Below are positions 1 to 10,706 of a stretch of DNA of 64,000 nt, in pieces. The first letter of the stretch is position 1; each line of letters begins with the position of its first letter. Made by a program: the position numbers and the translations under genes. The DNA is taken from contig OY757921.1 of assembly GCA_963585895.1 (NCBI GenBank), positions 51,550,669 through 51,614,668 of the forward strand, in the 5' to 3' direction. The notes under the pieces are model-generated. The model saw only the letters and a program-made list of their open reading frames with translations, made no database searches and was not told where the DNA came from. The DNA comes from Sepioteuthis lessoniana. Taxonomy: Eukaryota > Mollusca > Cephalopoda > Myopsida > Loliginidae.

Positions 1-793
1 GAAAACGAGTTCTTCCGTGAAAGATTGAAACAAGACTCTAGAGTGCTTACTTTTTATTTTACTGTTTCGTTTATTCTTTTGTACGTTATAAACGGCTAAA
101 TACTGTAAAGATCTAGAAAAGAAGATTTGTTTCTTATAATAATACTTAACTCCACAGATAAAACTGATGATGTCTGGATTATGGGTAAAACTTGCAAGTA
201 AAAGGCCACAATTAATAAGAATCATCACCCAAGCTAAATCGTTAGCGTAAGTTAAATATAATGGATCTTCTTAAAACTATAATTTCAAATTTGGATAAAG
301 CGACCAGGCTATGAAGATCTTAGACAAGTACGTTTAAAAAGCAAGATTCTTACTTTGTATACATCTCTTCGCTAATTTACATACAGAAACTTTTTTCGAT
401 TCACTTATCAGTGACATTAATGTACTTGTATTTTAGCATACAATCCTTTATTTTCAAATTTGAAGTATTTTTTTGTCTTTTTTCTTTTTTAGCTGTTTTT
501 GCCACCTGTATTTAATAGGTTATTGTTTTCTTAGTTCTCTATTTTTCTATTCAAATTTACTTTTTCAGTAATCTCTTAAGGTCTTTGCTTCGGCATTCAT
601 CGAGTTTCTAATTCAATTTAAGCGCTATTCTATAGCCGTGGATTAAACTGTACGTGTCTTTTATAATGCTGTGTTTTGTGGTTAGACTAACGACTAACCT
701 TAACAGTTTTTTGTATTTCTTCACCCTCACAAAGAGACACACCTACATGCATATGTCAAAGCATACAAAAATAAATCGCTTAGAACGTATTTC

Positions 794-796
<3 letters not shown>
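1..796. other. No recognisable gene or repeat
   Basis: AT-rich DNA with many stop codons in all frames. The short open frames here have no family resemblance that I recognise. I see nothing to annotate apart from short A and T runs. Confidence 0.6.
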
Positions 797-861
<65 letters not shown>

Positions 862-886
862 TGTGTGCGTGTGTGTGTGTGTGTGT
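797..886. repeat. (TA)n-(GT)n compound microsatellite
   Basis: About 60 bases of uninterrupted AT dinucleotide followed by about 28 bases of GT with two interruptions. The apparent coding frame across it (poly Tyr-Ile) is only the repeat read as protein. Bases 887-1198 downstream hold only short AT and CT runs. Confidence 0.95.
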
Positions 887-1192
887 CTATTAAAATCTTA
901 AAATCATAGTAAAGCTGTCGATTATGCCATGAATCCATTTTATATCAGGGTACTTTCTTGGCGTTATTTTCACTTTCGTCATATTTTCTGAATCATGAAT
1001 ACATTGTTCTGTCTCTTGCTGTTGAAACCTCAAACGAAAAACAAGTGAACTGTTTTTCATCCTAAATATCAATATATATATATATAGTCCGGGATCTTTC
1101 TCTCTCTCTCTGTTTGTATACATACTAGCATACACACACATCTATATATGTGTATGCGTCGATAAACGAGTAAATCTGTTGAATCATAACCC

Positions 1193-1198
<6 letters not shown>

Positions 1199-1244
<46 letters not shown>
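1199..1244. repeat. (TA)n at Penelope-like 3' border
   Basis: Pure TA tract immediately next to the terminal sequence of the Penelope-like remnant. The other Penelope-like pieces in this window (near 33.47 kb and 49.97 kb) are bordered by the same kind of tract at the equivalent position. Confidence 0.9.
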
Positions 1245-1249
<5 letters not shown>

Positions 1250-1320
1250 TAACTTAAATCGCTAGTCGAAAATCTTCTATTAAAGTTTCACCTTAACGGA
1301 TCATCAGGAAGTTTCGCCTA
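1245..1320 (-). ncRNA. Hammerhead-ribozyme-like motif in Penelope-like terminal repeat (copy 1, decayed)
   Basis: On the minus strand bases 1311 to 1274 read CTTC, CTGATGA, an 11-base spacer able to pair CC with GG, GAAAC, TTTAATA, GAAG. This is the order of a type I hammerhead: helix I strand, CUGANGA box, helix II, GAAA box, a very short helix III, cleavage triplet, closing helix I strand (CTTC pairs with GAAG). Here the predicted AGTA before the cleavage point is AATA, which breaks a helix III pair, so this copy is probably inactive. Penelope-like elements are known to carry hammerheads in their terminal repeats (established); assignment here is by eye. The helix II base next to the core is a U-U mismatch, which weakens the case. 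Confidence 0.4.
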
Positions 1321-1379
1321 AACCATTCTAAGGAGAAATTGCCTTTATTCACCAAAAACTACACCTATCCTAAAATTTG

Positions 1380-1456
1380 CATAAAAAAAAAAATAAATAA
1401 AATAAATAAATAAATAAATAAATAAAATAAAAAAAAATAAATAAAAATAAAAATAA
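1380..1456. repeat. (AAAT)n-rich tract
   Basis: Degenerate TAAA/AAAAT repeat lying in the 3' untranslated part of the Penelope-like remnant. A shorter relative is found at 33670-33700 in the second copy, so it is part of the element rather than a chance tract. Confidence 0.85.
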
Positions 1457-1470
1457 ACCTATAACATTTC

Positions 1471-2308
1471 CTAATTATATAGTAACCACGCTCTTTTGTG
1501 TATACAACTATTCAACACCTCCGATCTTTTGTTTAGCATATTCTTACTTTTACAATCTGCTATTATCAACTTTTCCTCCATACAAAGATTACAGGTTCTA
1601 TTACCTGCCCTATATTTGCGGCATTTCTTTATTACTTCCCATTTCATTATCGGATCTACTCCCATTTTTTCCCTAATCTCCCACACATAACTAGATAAAG
1701 CAGTGCTATATCTGTATCTTTCGTGCGAAAAACTTGTTCTATGGTTATAGTACCTAGTTTTAAAATCCCCTTGGGTTGACCCAAAATATATCTTTTTATC
1801 TCTCTTATTATTCGAATCAGTATATACCTCTACTTTATACACTACACACTCCTGCTTACACTTTCCCTCGAGAGGACACCTAACCTTATCCCTACAGTTG
1901 CATTTGTCAATCACCTTATGCTTCTTTGTACCTAATTTGGCTATATTACTCCTATTTATTATTCCATTAATGTTTGGCATGCAACTGTAACTTAATTTAA
2001 TACAATTCTTATTAAATATCTTATATAATTGGCTCCCACTAGGGAAGTTTCTTTTTAATATCTTGAAGAACTCTTTTCCCAAGTTATTAACTACTTCCAT
2101 GTTGTAAGGGGGATTAAACCATAAGATTTTTCTAGGTCTATTTCTCCTACCTTGTGTTCCAATTCTATCCCTATTCTTATATTCTAAATTAACTCTATAT
2201 CAGTCATTTTTTAGAGCCTCCTCATATTCCTGCTTAGTTCGTTCAAAAATTTCCCTGTTGGAGGAGTTATTAGATAATCTATGCTCTATTCCTTTAGGTA
2301 CATGTTTA
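1471..2308 (-). pseudogene. Penelope-like retroelement, C-terminal GIY-YIG endonuclease region (5' truncated)
   Basis: The minus-strand frame from 2100 to 1471 encodes 209 residues, but the same frame reads upstream to 2308 through one in-frame TGA at 2200-2202, so the annotated Met is internal. The upstream part carries the linker ending in the motif WFNPPYN that precedes the endonuclease in Penelope-like polyproteins. Counting from the internal Met, a Cys cluster lies at 67, 69, 75, 81 and 85, followed by VYK at 87-89 and YFG at 105-107 (degenerate GIY and YIG), Arg116, His120, the CNLCMEE box at 170-176 and an LNKRSE box near 189. The reverse transcriptase itself is missing: homology stops at 2308, where an unrelated repeat begins. 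Family assignment is firm; the copy is dead. Confidence 0.85.
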
Positions 2309-2556
2309 AAGCATTTGGGGACCGTTGGTATCACCATCACCCTCATATTGCTGGCCTTTTAGTTCTCTGGCAAGGTCTAAGTACTTGTTTCTCTTTTGGC
2401 TTTCTTTAATTTTCACTTAGTGGTTCGCTGGGACAACAAAATCGACTACACGGTAAACTATCTTTTTATACAAAAATTAAGACTCGATTTGATCTTATGG
2501 TTCGAGGATTTTACTCCATTAATTGCTTGTGATTTTCGATGAAGTCCATGTGATAA
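2309..2556 (-). repeat. R4/Dong-like 3' fragment, near-identical copy of 3738-4006
   Basis: Matches 3738-4006 base for base except for one substitution (T/A at 2535) and a 21-base internal deletion after 2323. On the minus strand it reads as the end of an R4/Dong-type polyprotein (the VPI-V-GALGTV-like block). It joins the broken Penelope-like frame on the right-hand minus-strand upstream side and a long (TA)n tract on the other. Confidence 0.85.
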
Positions 2557-2633
2557 TATATATATATATATATATACATAGATATATATATATGGATATA
2601 TATATATATACATACATAGATATATATATATAC

Positions 2634-2719
<86 letters not shown>

Positions 2720-2720
2720 T
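2557..2720. repeat. (TA)n with TACA/TAGA interruptions
   Basis: About 165 bases of TA repeat with interspersed TACATA and TAGATA units. Overlapping open frames on both strands across it are low-complexity artefacts. Confidence 0.95.
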
Positions 2721-3190
2721 GAGAGCGAGAGAGAAACTGGCAGAATTATCTCCCGTATTTAAAATTGTCATTTCGTAAACATAGGTTGTGATCAACGGAT
2801 GTAAGGTATATCTTTCAGCAGCAACAGACATGCCATTTTAATTAAGAGTATTTATGGATGTTCTGAAAATTTTTTTTGCAAAACTGAAATATCTACTTTA
2901 GGATCACTTCTAATGGGATTCATGAAAACTCAAATCTTTAAAAGCAATCCGCAGACAAATAACTAACTGAAAGATTTTATTCGTCATTTAAATTGCAGCA
3001 ACACCTGACACAATGACGAAGCTAGTAATTAAAACTTTGGGATGAAACCTCAGAAGTCTATATGTTCGGGTGGGCAAGCATTTGAACGATATAAACAAAA
3101 GTAACGACAATGACAAAATAAAATGTCGAAAACGGATCTTTCTTATAGTAAAAAAAAAATAATTGAATTGTACCTATACTGGCTTTTTTA
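2721..3190. other. No recognisable feature
   Basis: AT-rich DNA between the TA tract and the first plus-strand R4/Dong tail. I see no coding signal or repeat that I can name. Confidence 0.5.
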
Positions 3191-3194
3191 TTTA

Positions 3195-3355
3195 TGCTCC
3201 AAATTTGAGAGATTCTTCCACCAAATTAGCCAGAATAGTTCTGGAAACCTTAGGAGACTTGCGATCACTCTGACTTCAGTGAAAAATTACCTGTTATTCT
3301 GGCGTAAAAATTTCGTTTAGACTGAAAATAATGATAATAATTGAAACATGGATAG
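3195..3355 (+). mobile_element. R4/Dong-like 3' tail fragment
   Basis: The plus-strand frame contains the degraded terminal block of the R4/Dong-type polyprotein (ILRR-LE--GDLLSL pattern, here SGNLRRLAITL), followed by the usual noncoding tail and then AATAATGATAATAAT at about 3327-3343. A TAA-like end is characteristic of Dong elements, which insert into TAA repeats. Confidence 0.6.
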
Positions 3356-3364
3356 CGATCACGA

Positions 3365-3540
3365 ACTTATCCATTGGAACACTGCCAAAGAATCTGGAAA
3401 TTATAGCTAAGTAGTAGAAGATCTCTCACACTAGTGAGATATACTGGAATATTGAGAAGAGCCATGGAGAGCGGAGGAGATTTGTTGTTACTCTGATTTA
3501 AATGAAGGTTACCATTTACTAATGGTGTAAAAACTACCTT
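3365..3540 (+). mobile_element. Second R4/Dong-like 3' tail, same strand
   Basis: A second plus-strand copy of the same terminal block directly follows the first (GILRRAMESGGDLLLL pattern near 3441-3490, then the GTGTAAAAAC-type tail near 3525). Two tails in a row with no body between them is the doubled-tail arrangement seen at other places in this window. Confidence 0.6.
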
Positions 3541-3579
3541 TTGTTATTGACATTAATATTTTTTTTTTTTGCTTGTTTT

Positions 3580-4006
3580 CTCACCAGCGTTAGCTGACAG
3601 TCTTTTACTGAAGGCTGAGTGGCAGCAAGACTCTTCAGTTCTCCAGATGTCTTTCGGTATTTTGGCTGCTCACAACTCAGCTGTAGCGTGGATGGTCTCG
3701 ATTCTTTCTGAATTCAAACACATCCTCTCCACTTTCCAAGCATTTGGGGACCGTTTCAAGACCACCAACTACAATTGGTATCACCATCACCCTCATATTG
3801 CTGGCCTTTTAGTTCTCTGGCAAGGTCTAAGTACTTGTTTCTCTTTTGGCTTTCTTTAATTTTCACTTAGTGGTTCGCTGGGACAACAAAATCGACTACA
3901 CGGTAAACTATCTTTTTATACAAAAATTAAGACTCGATTTGATCTTATGGTTCGAGGATTTTACTCCATTAATTGCTTGTGATTTACGATGAAGTCCATG
4001 TGATAA
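3580..4006 (-). mobile_element. R4/Dong-like 3' end, facing the previous copies
   Basis: Minus-strand reading gives, in order, remnants of the KIVDFAVP block, an SQRTTK-KLKKAKRETST stretch, then VMVIPIVVGGLETVPK and the terminal ILRR/LLPLSLQ-type block ending near 3600. Several frameshifts and stops. Its 3' end points left, so it meets the plus-strand tails at 3540-3580 tail to tail. Bases 3738-4006 are the source or twin of 2309-2556. Confidence 0.7.
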
Positions 4007-4019
4007 AAGTTCCCTCGGA

Positions 4020-4390
4020 TCTCCAGGACACTTGTAAGGATTCTGGTCCATCCCAACAGTGTGTTGGTTGGACTGTTAGTCCTTCAAAGTATATGCAATT
4101 TCTTCATTATATTACTCATTGCGAGTTTTTCACTCCAGGGTTAGCTGATGGTAATTCCATGGAATCTGAGTGACAGCAAATCTCAAGTCTCCAGGATTGT
4201 TCATAGTATTCTGGTTGATCCCAACAATGCTGTAGTTTGGATAGTCTCAGGTCGTCCTCCGATTTTCAAATCCTCCAGTCCTTTTGCGAAGACTTTGGGA
4301 TCGTTCCAAGTACACTAATTGCAATTGGTATTACCGTCACCTTAATGTTCTATAACTTTTTTTTTCTGGCAAGATCTAGATATTTGTCTC
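4020..4390 (-). mobile_element. R4/Dong-like 3' end with doubled tail
   Basis: Minus-strand translation gives IKVTVIPIAISVLGTIPKS, then the terminal block, the tail GAGTGAAAAACTCGCAATGA (4138-4119), and then a second remnant of a terminal block down to 4020. It ends against the truncated left LTR of the Gypsy element at about 4395. Confidence 0.65.
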
Positions 4391-4397
4391 CTTTTTC

Positions 4398-4583
4398 GAG
4401 AGAATGTACAAGAAATAGAGAAGTGTCAAATGCTGTCTAGCCAAACGGAGTTAGGTCAATACAAATATTTATCAATTTAATATCAGCTGATTAATCAACC
4501 ACCGAAGTCCTAAATCCTAGGATACTCATGGCTATGAGCCAGTCCATCTGGTTAAGTGCTAGAGGGGTGCTAGCTACTCAACA
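4398..4583 (-). repeat. 3' LTR (truncated) of Mag-like Gypsy element
   Basis: About 100 bases (4398-4497) match 8747-8846 in direct orientation, flanking the pol remnants. On the minus strand the LTR would begin TGTTGAGTAGC at 4583, complementary to the CAACA that ends the other LTR at 8618. It is cut off at 4398 where R4/Dong-like sequence begins. A further partial copy of its 5' part is at 16153-16245. Confidence 0.6.
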
Positions 4584-4619
4584 ATATCACTGCTTTGAAA
4601 TTTTATGTCCCCAGGATGA

Positions 4620-5560
4620 CACTTCTGACTTTTATGGTCTCTTTCCATAATACCTGTTGGAATTCGTTTTCGCCTCTTGATCAATTCTGTGAAACTGGTT
4701 GAGGCATAGATACGTCGAACATATCGTAAATCCCCGTCATCGGTTCCACCGTGCGTATATCTGCGTCTACCGTATATATTTTCGGATTTAAATGTCTCTT
4801 AATCACCTATTTTGGACGTTTTATCGAGTACATTTTGCCAATTCTGTTAATAATGTTTCATTCTTCCTACGTTACTTTTCAAAATTTATAATTCGTGAAA
4901 TATATATTTTTGCCTGGGTTGTAGTGTTTAACACTGACATTTTACTTTCATCTATTTTCTTTTCTGTAGGTCTCAATTTATCGAGTATCGGCTGGGGCCA
5001 TCCCTGAACTCGTTAGGTGTTATGCGATATATGGAGAAGAATTTTTCACACTTTCAATTCCGCTAACCTTAATTTCTCTCTTGAATACATCATCAAATAT
5101 TTCCGCCATTCCCATTGACCTTGGATGGAAGGGCGGAGATGCTAAATGTACAATTGAATGAATTTTGCAATAATTTTCAAAATATTTCGAAGACTGTGTA
5201 GCGTTGTCAGACACGATAGTTTCTGGTAATCCGAATCTAGCGAATAATTCGTGTAAAAATATCAATCGTGACACTGCTAGTTGGCATTTTACATAAAAAA
5301 AAAACTTCCGCCCATTTTGAAAGGCTGTCTACTACAATGAAGTAATGTCCCTTATATTGAGCAGGCATAGTCAATGTGTAACCTTGACTATGGCTTATCG
5401 GTCTTTGGACTGGGATTGAATTTCACGGGTGGCGCCTTGGCCACCAACGCACAGTTTTTGTAAGTTTTTTCCAGCTTTGCAATTTCCTCGACTATGCCAT
5501 ACCAATAGACGTAGCTCCTTAAGAGAACTTTCATTCTTGATATTCCGGGTTTTTTTGGTT
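4620..5560 (-). pseudogene. Ty3/Gypsy (Mag-like) integrase and pol C-terminus
   Basis: Minus strand, several frames. Near 5560-5400 a degenerate zinc-binding region with ALVAKAPPVKFNPSP and RLHIDYA; VVDS (first catalytic Asp) at 5324-5335; then a single frame 5274-5020 with GLPETIVSDNATQ (second Asp) and SPPFHPRSMGMAE (Glu), 34 residues apart, as expected for a DDE integrase core. FKRE follows. The tail toward 4620 contains IKRHLNPKIYTVDADIR, typical of the region after Gypsy integrases. Frameshifts and stops make it non-functional. Confidence 0.85.
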
Positions 5561-5879
5561 TTTTTTTGTTAAAATTGCTAGTATTACCACCCGATCTCCA
5601 TTTAACATTATACCGTTACATATAGAAAAATATTGTTTCCTTCATTTTTTCTTCTGGTCCATAATCTCATTATTTTTCTCTGTTATGAATTTATCAAATT
5701 TTGCTTTGAACCTTATTTTTTTCCAAAGTAACTGGTATTTTTTTTACTGAGAATCTTTTTAATATCGATTTCGGAAGTCAGTGAAGCAATAACTATCTCT
5801 TTTAATGGTTTTCTTATTGTAAGAATTAACCAGCACAAACCACCAGTGTGTGTTATTTTCTTAGATGGTAAAAACTTCA

Positions 5880-6965
5880 TTTTAAAAGAATAATTTAACA
5901 AAATGGTTCCCCATCTTTGTAGGCAATTAGCTTAACTTGTTGGAATTCCTTTTTTCGAGCCAAATATGGACAGCTGTGGGCGATGATCAGTTTTAAGAAT
6001 GAACTCTCTTCCATGTATATATTTGTGAAATTTCTTGACAGCAAATATCAGACCGAACTCCTTTTTCAATTTGTGAATAATTTCTGCCTGGAGAAAAATA
6101 CTCTAGACATGATGTACGGCCTTTAACTGACCACCTTTTTCTTTGTGTTAGAGTATGGTTCCTAAACTCAGATTACTAGCATCGCTTGCAACATAGATTT
6201 CCTTATTAGGGTGGTAATGCGTGAGAGGTCCGACGTCAATGCAGTTCTTAAGTTATCGAAAGCTTTTTGACAATCGACCGACCAGTTTCACTTTACATCT
6301 TTTTTAAAAAGTTTGTTTAAAAGGTTCTCTTAATGTGAGCAAATTTGGAATGTAATTGCTATAATAATTAGCTAACCCCAAAAATGATTGAAGGGACGAT
6401 ACACTTGTTGGAGCGAGCATCTTCTTTATTGCGTTCGCATGTATAGGATCTGGCCTCTTACCTTTTTCGTCTATGATCTGTACCAAATACTTAGTTTTTG
6501 GTAAAAAGAATTTGCATTTTTCAATGCCCAACTTAAATCCAAACTCATACTTTTTTAAACTTCCTTTCCATGTCTTGCATGCTCTTCTCAGGTTGTACTT
6601 TTTATTAATATATCATCTAGATATGAAAGTCTAGCCCACTGAATATGATGTCCGTCACCTGCTGGAATATCGCTGGTGCTAATTTTATTCCAAAAGCTAA
6701 CCTACGGAATTTAAAGAGTTCTTTGTGCGTGATAATCGTTAGTATTTCTGCACACTTTTCATCGACTGATATTTGCCGATAGGCCTCCAATAAGTCCAAC
6801 TTTGAAAATATCCGACCCCCATTTAATTGTGCTAAAATGCCGTCTGCCGATGGGAGAGGATAATTAGTTTGTTTCCTGTTATCATTTAGTTCAGTCGAAT
6901 AATCTGCACAGACCCTTATCTTGCTGTTTTTCTTTTATACGTTTGCGGTCGGGTTTGCTCTGGGA
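5880..6965 (-). pseudogene. Ty3/Gypsy reverse transcriptase and RNase H
   Basis: Minus strand. RT palm: DLLEAYRQISVDEKC and RLAFGIKLAPAIFQ (6799-6617); the catalytic YLDD box is intact at 6612-6623 but in a different frame from the preceding segment; then KCKFFLPKTKYLVQIID and SLQSFLGLANYYSNYIPN (6531-6304), the connection typical of Gypsy RT. RNase H remnant near 6100-5990 with YSQIEKG. Four or more frame changes. Confidence 0.85.
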
Positions 6966-6981
6966 CTATAATTATTTTTGA

Positions 6982-8599
6982 TTACCCCACCCCATTTTTC
7001 CAGCCGTTCAAGTTCTTATGAATGCCGCAAACGGTACTTGCCTTTTTGGTCAAAATATTGGTGTCGAATTCCTCTTTTAGTTCGAATTTTGCTTCTACTT
7101 TTGAGCAAAATCCAATAACCTTCGAAAAAGTTTCGGGAACATTTGCTTTGAGTTCCCAATTCAGTTTTTTGGTGTTGGTTAACGATTCGTCGATATTATT
7201 ACAAACCGTGTTTATTGGTACGTTGAACACCTCCATACAGTCCGTACCGAATAGGTTTTGCAATCGATCCGTGACAAATGCTTTTAATTTTTTCTCTTTT
7301 TCCTAAGAAAAAAACAACATTAATGATAATTTCGCCAAAGAATTTTAATTTACTTCCTGTCACACCTCTGGAGATTTTTTTCAGAAGTAATTAATGTTGG
7401 TCTGTTAATTCTTTCCCAAGATTGAGCGTTCATTTTAGTTAAGTCCAAAACTGTGTCTAACAGAAATTTAATCTTTTTACTATTTAGTCGAACACCATAT
7501 ATTTTCTTTTTATTGTCTAGTCTGCTATTGGTTCATTTGTACAATCGACCAAACTTTCATTTTTCGTTTTAATTTTGGCCTTTTTCTTACAATGGGAATA
7601 TTTATGTCTTGTTTCCAGAATTTTTACACTTCGTTTTTAAAAGGGCAATTTTTAAATAAATGTAATTCACCACAACTAAAGTAGGGATTAATTCTTTTTT
7701 CCTAACTTTTGGCTTATTCCAGCCTGCATGAATATGGTAAATGTCTCGTTCCTAAATTTTTACTGTGTCTGGCCTTAAATCTAAAATACATTGACACTCA
7801 TCCGCGAGATTTTGAAGTGTTATCTTTTGGTCTTGTTCTAATTTCGTTAACAATCACGATCTTATTTCTGCATATTTTGGTGCGATGAGACCTTGAACTG
7901 AAATTAGCCATTTAAACATGTCTGGTGTTAATTTGCTTAATGTAAATTTTTTATTCCCTGTTGACTATACTGGAAAAGGTCGTGTAATCCTCATTTTCTT
8001 TCTTTGTAAGATTCAAACACTGCCATCGTGTATGAATTGAAATTTCTCTGGGATGTCATGGGAGCATAAAATGTGCGTACTTTCGGGCTCCACAGCGCCT
8101 AACTTACCCAGTAATAATTGCGCTTTTTTTTCTATCCAAGCATGTTACAGTCTTTTAGTAATATTTCTTCATATTGCATAAAGTATACACCGAATGTGAA
8201 TTCTTCGTTTGGTTTGTATACAAATTCACGATTCGAGTTGATTACGGATTCCTGAGAAAAGACTTTAGAACTGCCTGGATCATTTCTCTTTTTGAGAAAG
8301 ATTTTGATAATTTAGAAAACCTTTTTTCTTGATGCTCAAATTCTTTTCAATGCCTCTCTAAGTCTACTCCACGTTGGTTCTCAAATTTTTCCATTACCTG
8401 TTCGCGTAAAACTTTTACTCTTTCAAGAATTCCAGCCTGCAATTTTTAAAATCTTCCATTTTATAATTGAGTAGTACTTGCCAATTTATGCTTTAAATCA
8501 ATGTTTCTGCGTGCTTGTTCATCCTTTCCTGTTATCTCAGTCAATCTGTTGTTTCAGTTGTGATTTTTCGAATCCTCTTCACTAATCTGTGTAATTCCC
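6982..8599 (-). pseudogene. Gypsy RT N-terminus, protease and gag remnant
   Basis: Minus strand, coding order right to left. A zinc knuckle at about 7683-7640 reads YFSCGELHLFKNC, the CX2CX3HX4C pattern of Mag-type gag with the first Cys changed to Tyr. A protease remnant near 7470-7430 has LDTVLD where an active enzyme would have DTGSD or similar. The frame 7263-6982 contains the spacer ending FELKEEFDTN...GWKNGVG before the RT. The 7700-8590 stretch is gag-like by position only, with no clear matrix or capsid motif visible. Confidence 0.7.
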
Positions 8600-8617
8600 C
8601 GAATTTTCGTCGCCAAC
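8600..8617 (-). other. Putative primer binding site of Gypsy element
   Basis: On the minus strand the LTR end ...GATACAACA is followed at once by GTTGGCGACGAAAATTCG. TGGCGAC-type sequence directly after the 5' LTR is the standard tRNA primer site position in Ty3/Gypsy elements. Confidence 0.6.
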
Positions 8618-8846
8618 TGTTGTATCATCGAGGTGAATGAAACAGAGAAAAATAACTGCTTAATATATTTATTCAGCATCAGTATCTGGTGCTTACGGAT
8701 GCATACAAAAATACTCAGTTGTACAATAAGTTACAAACAATTAACAAGAGAATGTACAAGAAACAGAGGAGTGTCAAATGCTGTATAGCCAAACGAAGTA
8801 AAGTCAGTCCGAATATTGATCAACTTAATATCAGCTCATTAATCAA
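8618..8846 (-). repeat. 5' LTR (partial) of Mag-like Gypsy element
   Basis: Ends on the minus strand with ACAACA at 8618 and shares its 8747-8846 part with 4398-4497. Its own 5' portion (the TGTTG end) is missing after 8846. Combining the two LTR parts suggests an original LTR of about 320 bases. Confidence 0.6.
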
Positions 8847-9966
8847 CCATTTATTTCCATTTTTTTATAAAATGGAAGGTGTGATCCTATGGTTGTCACG
8901 GAGCTCAATGTGGTGTGACTACGAGTCACTGTACTTGTGGCTATTGGGTTCGTGACTACCACATTAACTTCCGGCTATTTGGTTTGTCGAATCCTTCCGT
9001 GCCCACGCTGTGTTTGAAAGATCCACGGAGGAAGTTGACACAATTCAGCCGAATCTTCTTCTAACGGTCAGGTAATATGAGTAGATAGAGTTTCTAGCAA
9101 CTCAAAGACTTGAAAAAACCTGTTGTTTAACAACAACAAAAAATCTTTTTTTTTATTGAAACATGTTTGTGAGACAATAAATAACAAACAAACGAGGTTT
9201 GCTTTCCTGGCAAACAGAAAAAGAAAGAATATCGAGAGAGGAAGAGTGAGGATGAGGTGCAGTTAGAGTAACACTAACATCTCTAAAGTCTGGGACTTTG
9301 AAATTTTGTAACGTATGAATGTTGTTCAGAGTACTTCTGGTCTAGATGCTTCTTTGAAAGTCTTGAGTTTCTTCTTGGTTCCTTTTTTTATCCTCTCTGA
9401 GGATTCGTTTAAATATCCCTTTTTTTTTTAATAAAAAGACCAATATTGGGATTAAAAATGTTTTCTGATTGGTTGTCCAATAAAAGACAATGAGGTGTCA
9501 TATTCCCAACGGTCTGCTAATCCTAATTCAGGATTATATCTTACAAGTATCGGGAAAACCCTTTTTAGATGCTTTGATCAATGGGAAAAGGTTTAGAGCA
9601 ATAGGGTTGAACCAAAAATTCTCAGCCTGACCTGACTGGATGAGGCATGTCCAACTCTACTTTATTTAGGGCAGAGTAAAATTAAATCTCCCTTTTGACA
9701 TTGACTTTCAAAATAAGGACTAAAAAATATATTTTACGAAATGGCCTGTTTCATCATTGTGACTAAAGTTTCAGTAGACAACCAAAAAACTAAATAAATT
9801 TGCTCACATTTAAAATCAAAAACAATTGTCTTGCATTTAACTGACCTTTAAAATCGAAAACAATTGCGTAGCACTTAACTGACCTTTAGGAACGATCAAC
9901 AGGCTTTTTAGGTCATATAAGCATTGACCAAAAAGATACTTGTTTTAAGGATCTTTTTTGTTTTTG

Positions 9967-9998
<32 letters not shown>

Positions 9999-10700
9999 TT
10001 ATTAATCAAAATATATTTCATAAATTCTAATTTTTACATATTGATTAAGTACTCAACCGCACGTCATAAAGGCACAAGGCCTTGAAGAGTTGCGGTGGGG
10101 GGGAGCAGTCATGTAGTTTCTATATATTCTAAGGACACCTAGCTAGCCACATTCGCCGACCCATTCAGCAGTACAATTTATAAACAGTTATCCATCACCA
10201 GCGTTGCAACCTAAAAAAAACCCACATTTGCTCTGTGAAAAGACCTAACAAAAACCCCGAATGTGATTTTATTTACAATCGATGATTAATTTACAATGAT
10301 TGTTTATATGATGGGAATGGGAGAAAAACCCAAAATACAAAAACGAATGCGAAAAACAAGGAGAAATTCCCCGTTTGGTTACTCTCCCATGCCCACCTCT
10401 ACGAAATGGAGGCCGAATGTTTTCCGGTGTCCGAAAACACCGAAAACGGACCGGACCTACCCTAAGTGGGAGAGGGTTCCTAACCTAATGATGCAAAATA
10501 GACAAGATTGGGTGCCGTATGGGCAGTTGAAAGCAGATAAGGATTTTTAAGCATATGAAATTCTAAGATCTTCTAAAAAGCGGGCTGGAGTAAGGGTTGA
10601 GGTGCAAAAATAATGGGGATGGGGAAGATCTTGGAGACTAACAATTAGGTGACGAGGACAATGACTTACAACATACTACTAACTAGGTTTCAAGAGGGAA
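8847..10700. other. Unrecognised sequence, (TA)n at 9968-9992
   Basis: No coding signal I recognise. The 84-codon plus-strand frame at 10296-10550 has no known motif; by position this stretch may be the 3' untranslated tail of the Tx1-like element that starts at 10707 on the minus strand. A poly-G run lies near 10097. Confidence 0.4.
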
Positions 10701-10706
10701 ACTTAC

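Noticed and set aside
654..893. 79-codon open frame across the first (TA)n-(GT)n tract
   Set aside because: Most of it is Tyr-Ile and Cys-Val from the microsatellite; no gene signal.
2458..2831. Overlapping open frames on both strands
   Set aside because: Low-complexity translation of the TA tract plus decayed R4/Dong sequence.
7022..7306. 94-codon plus-strand frame
   Set aside because: Antisense to the Gypsy protease-RT region.
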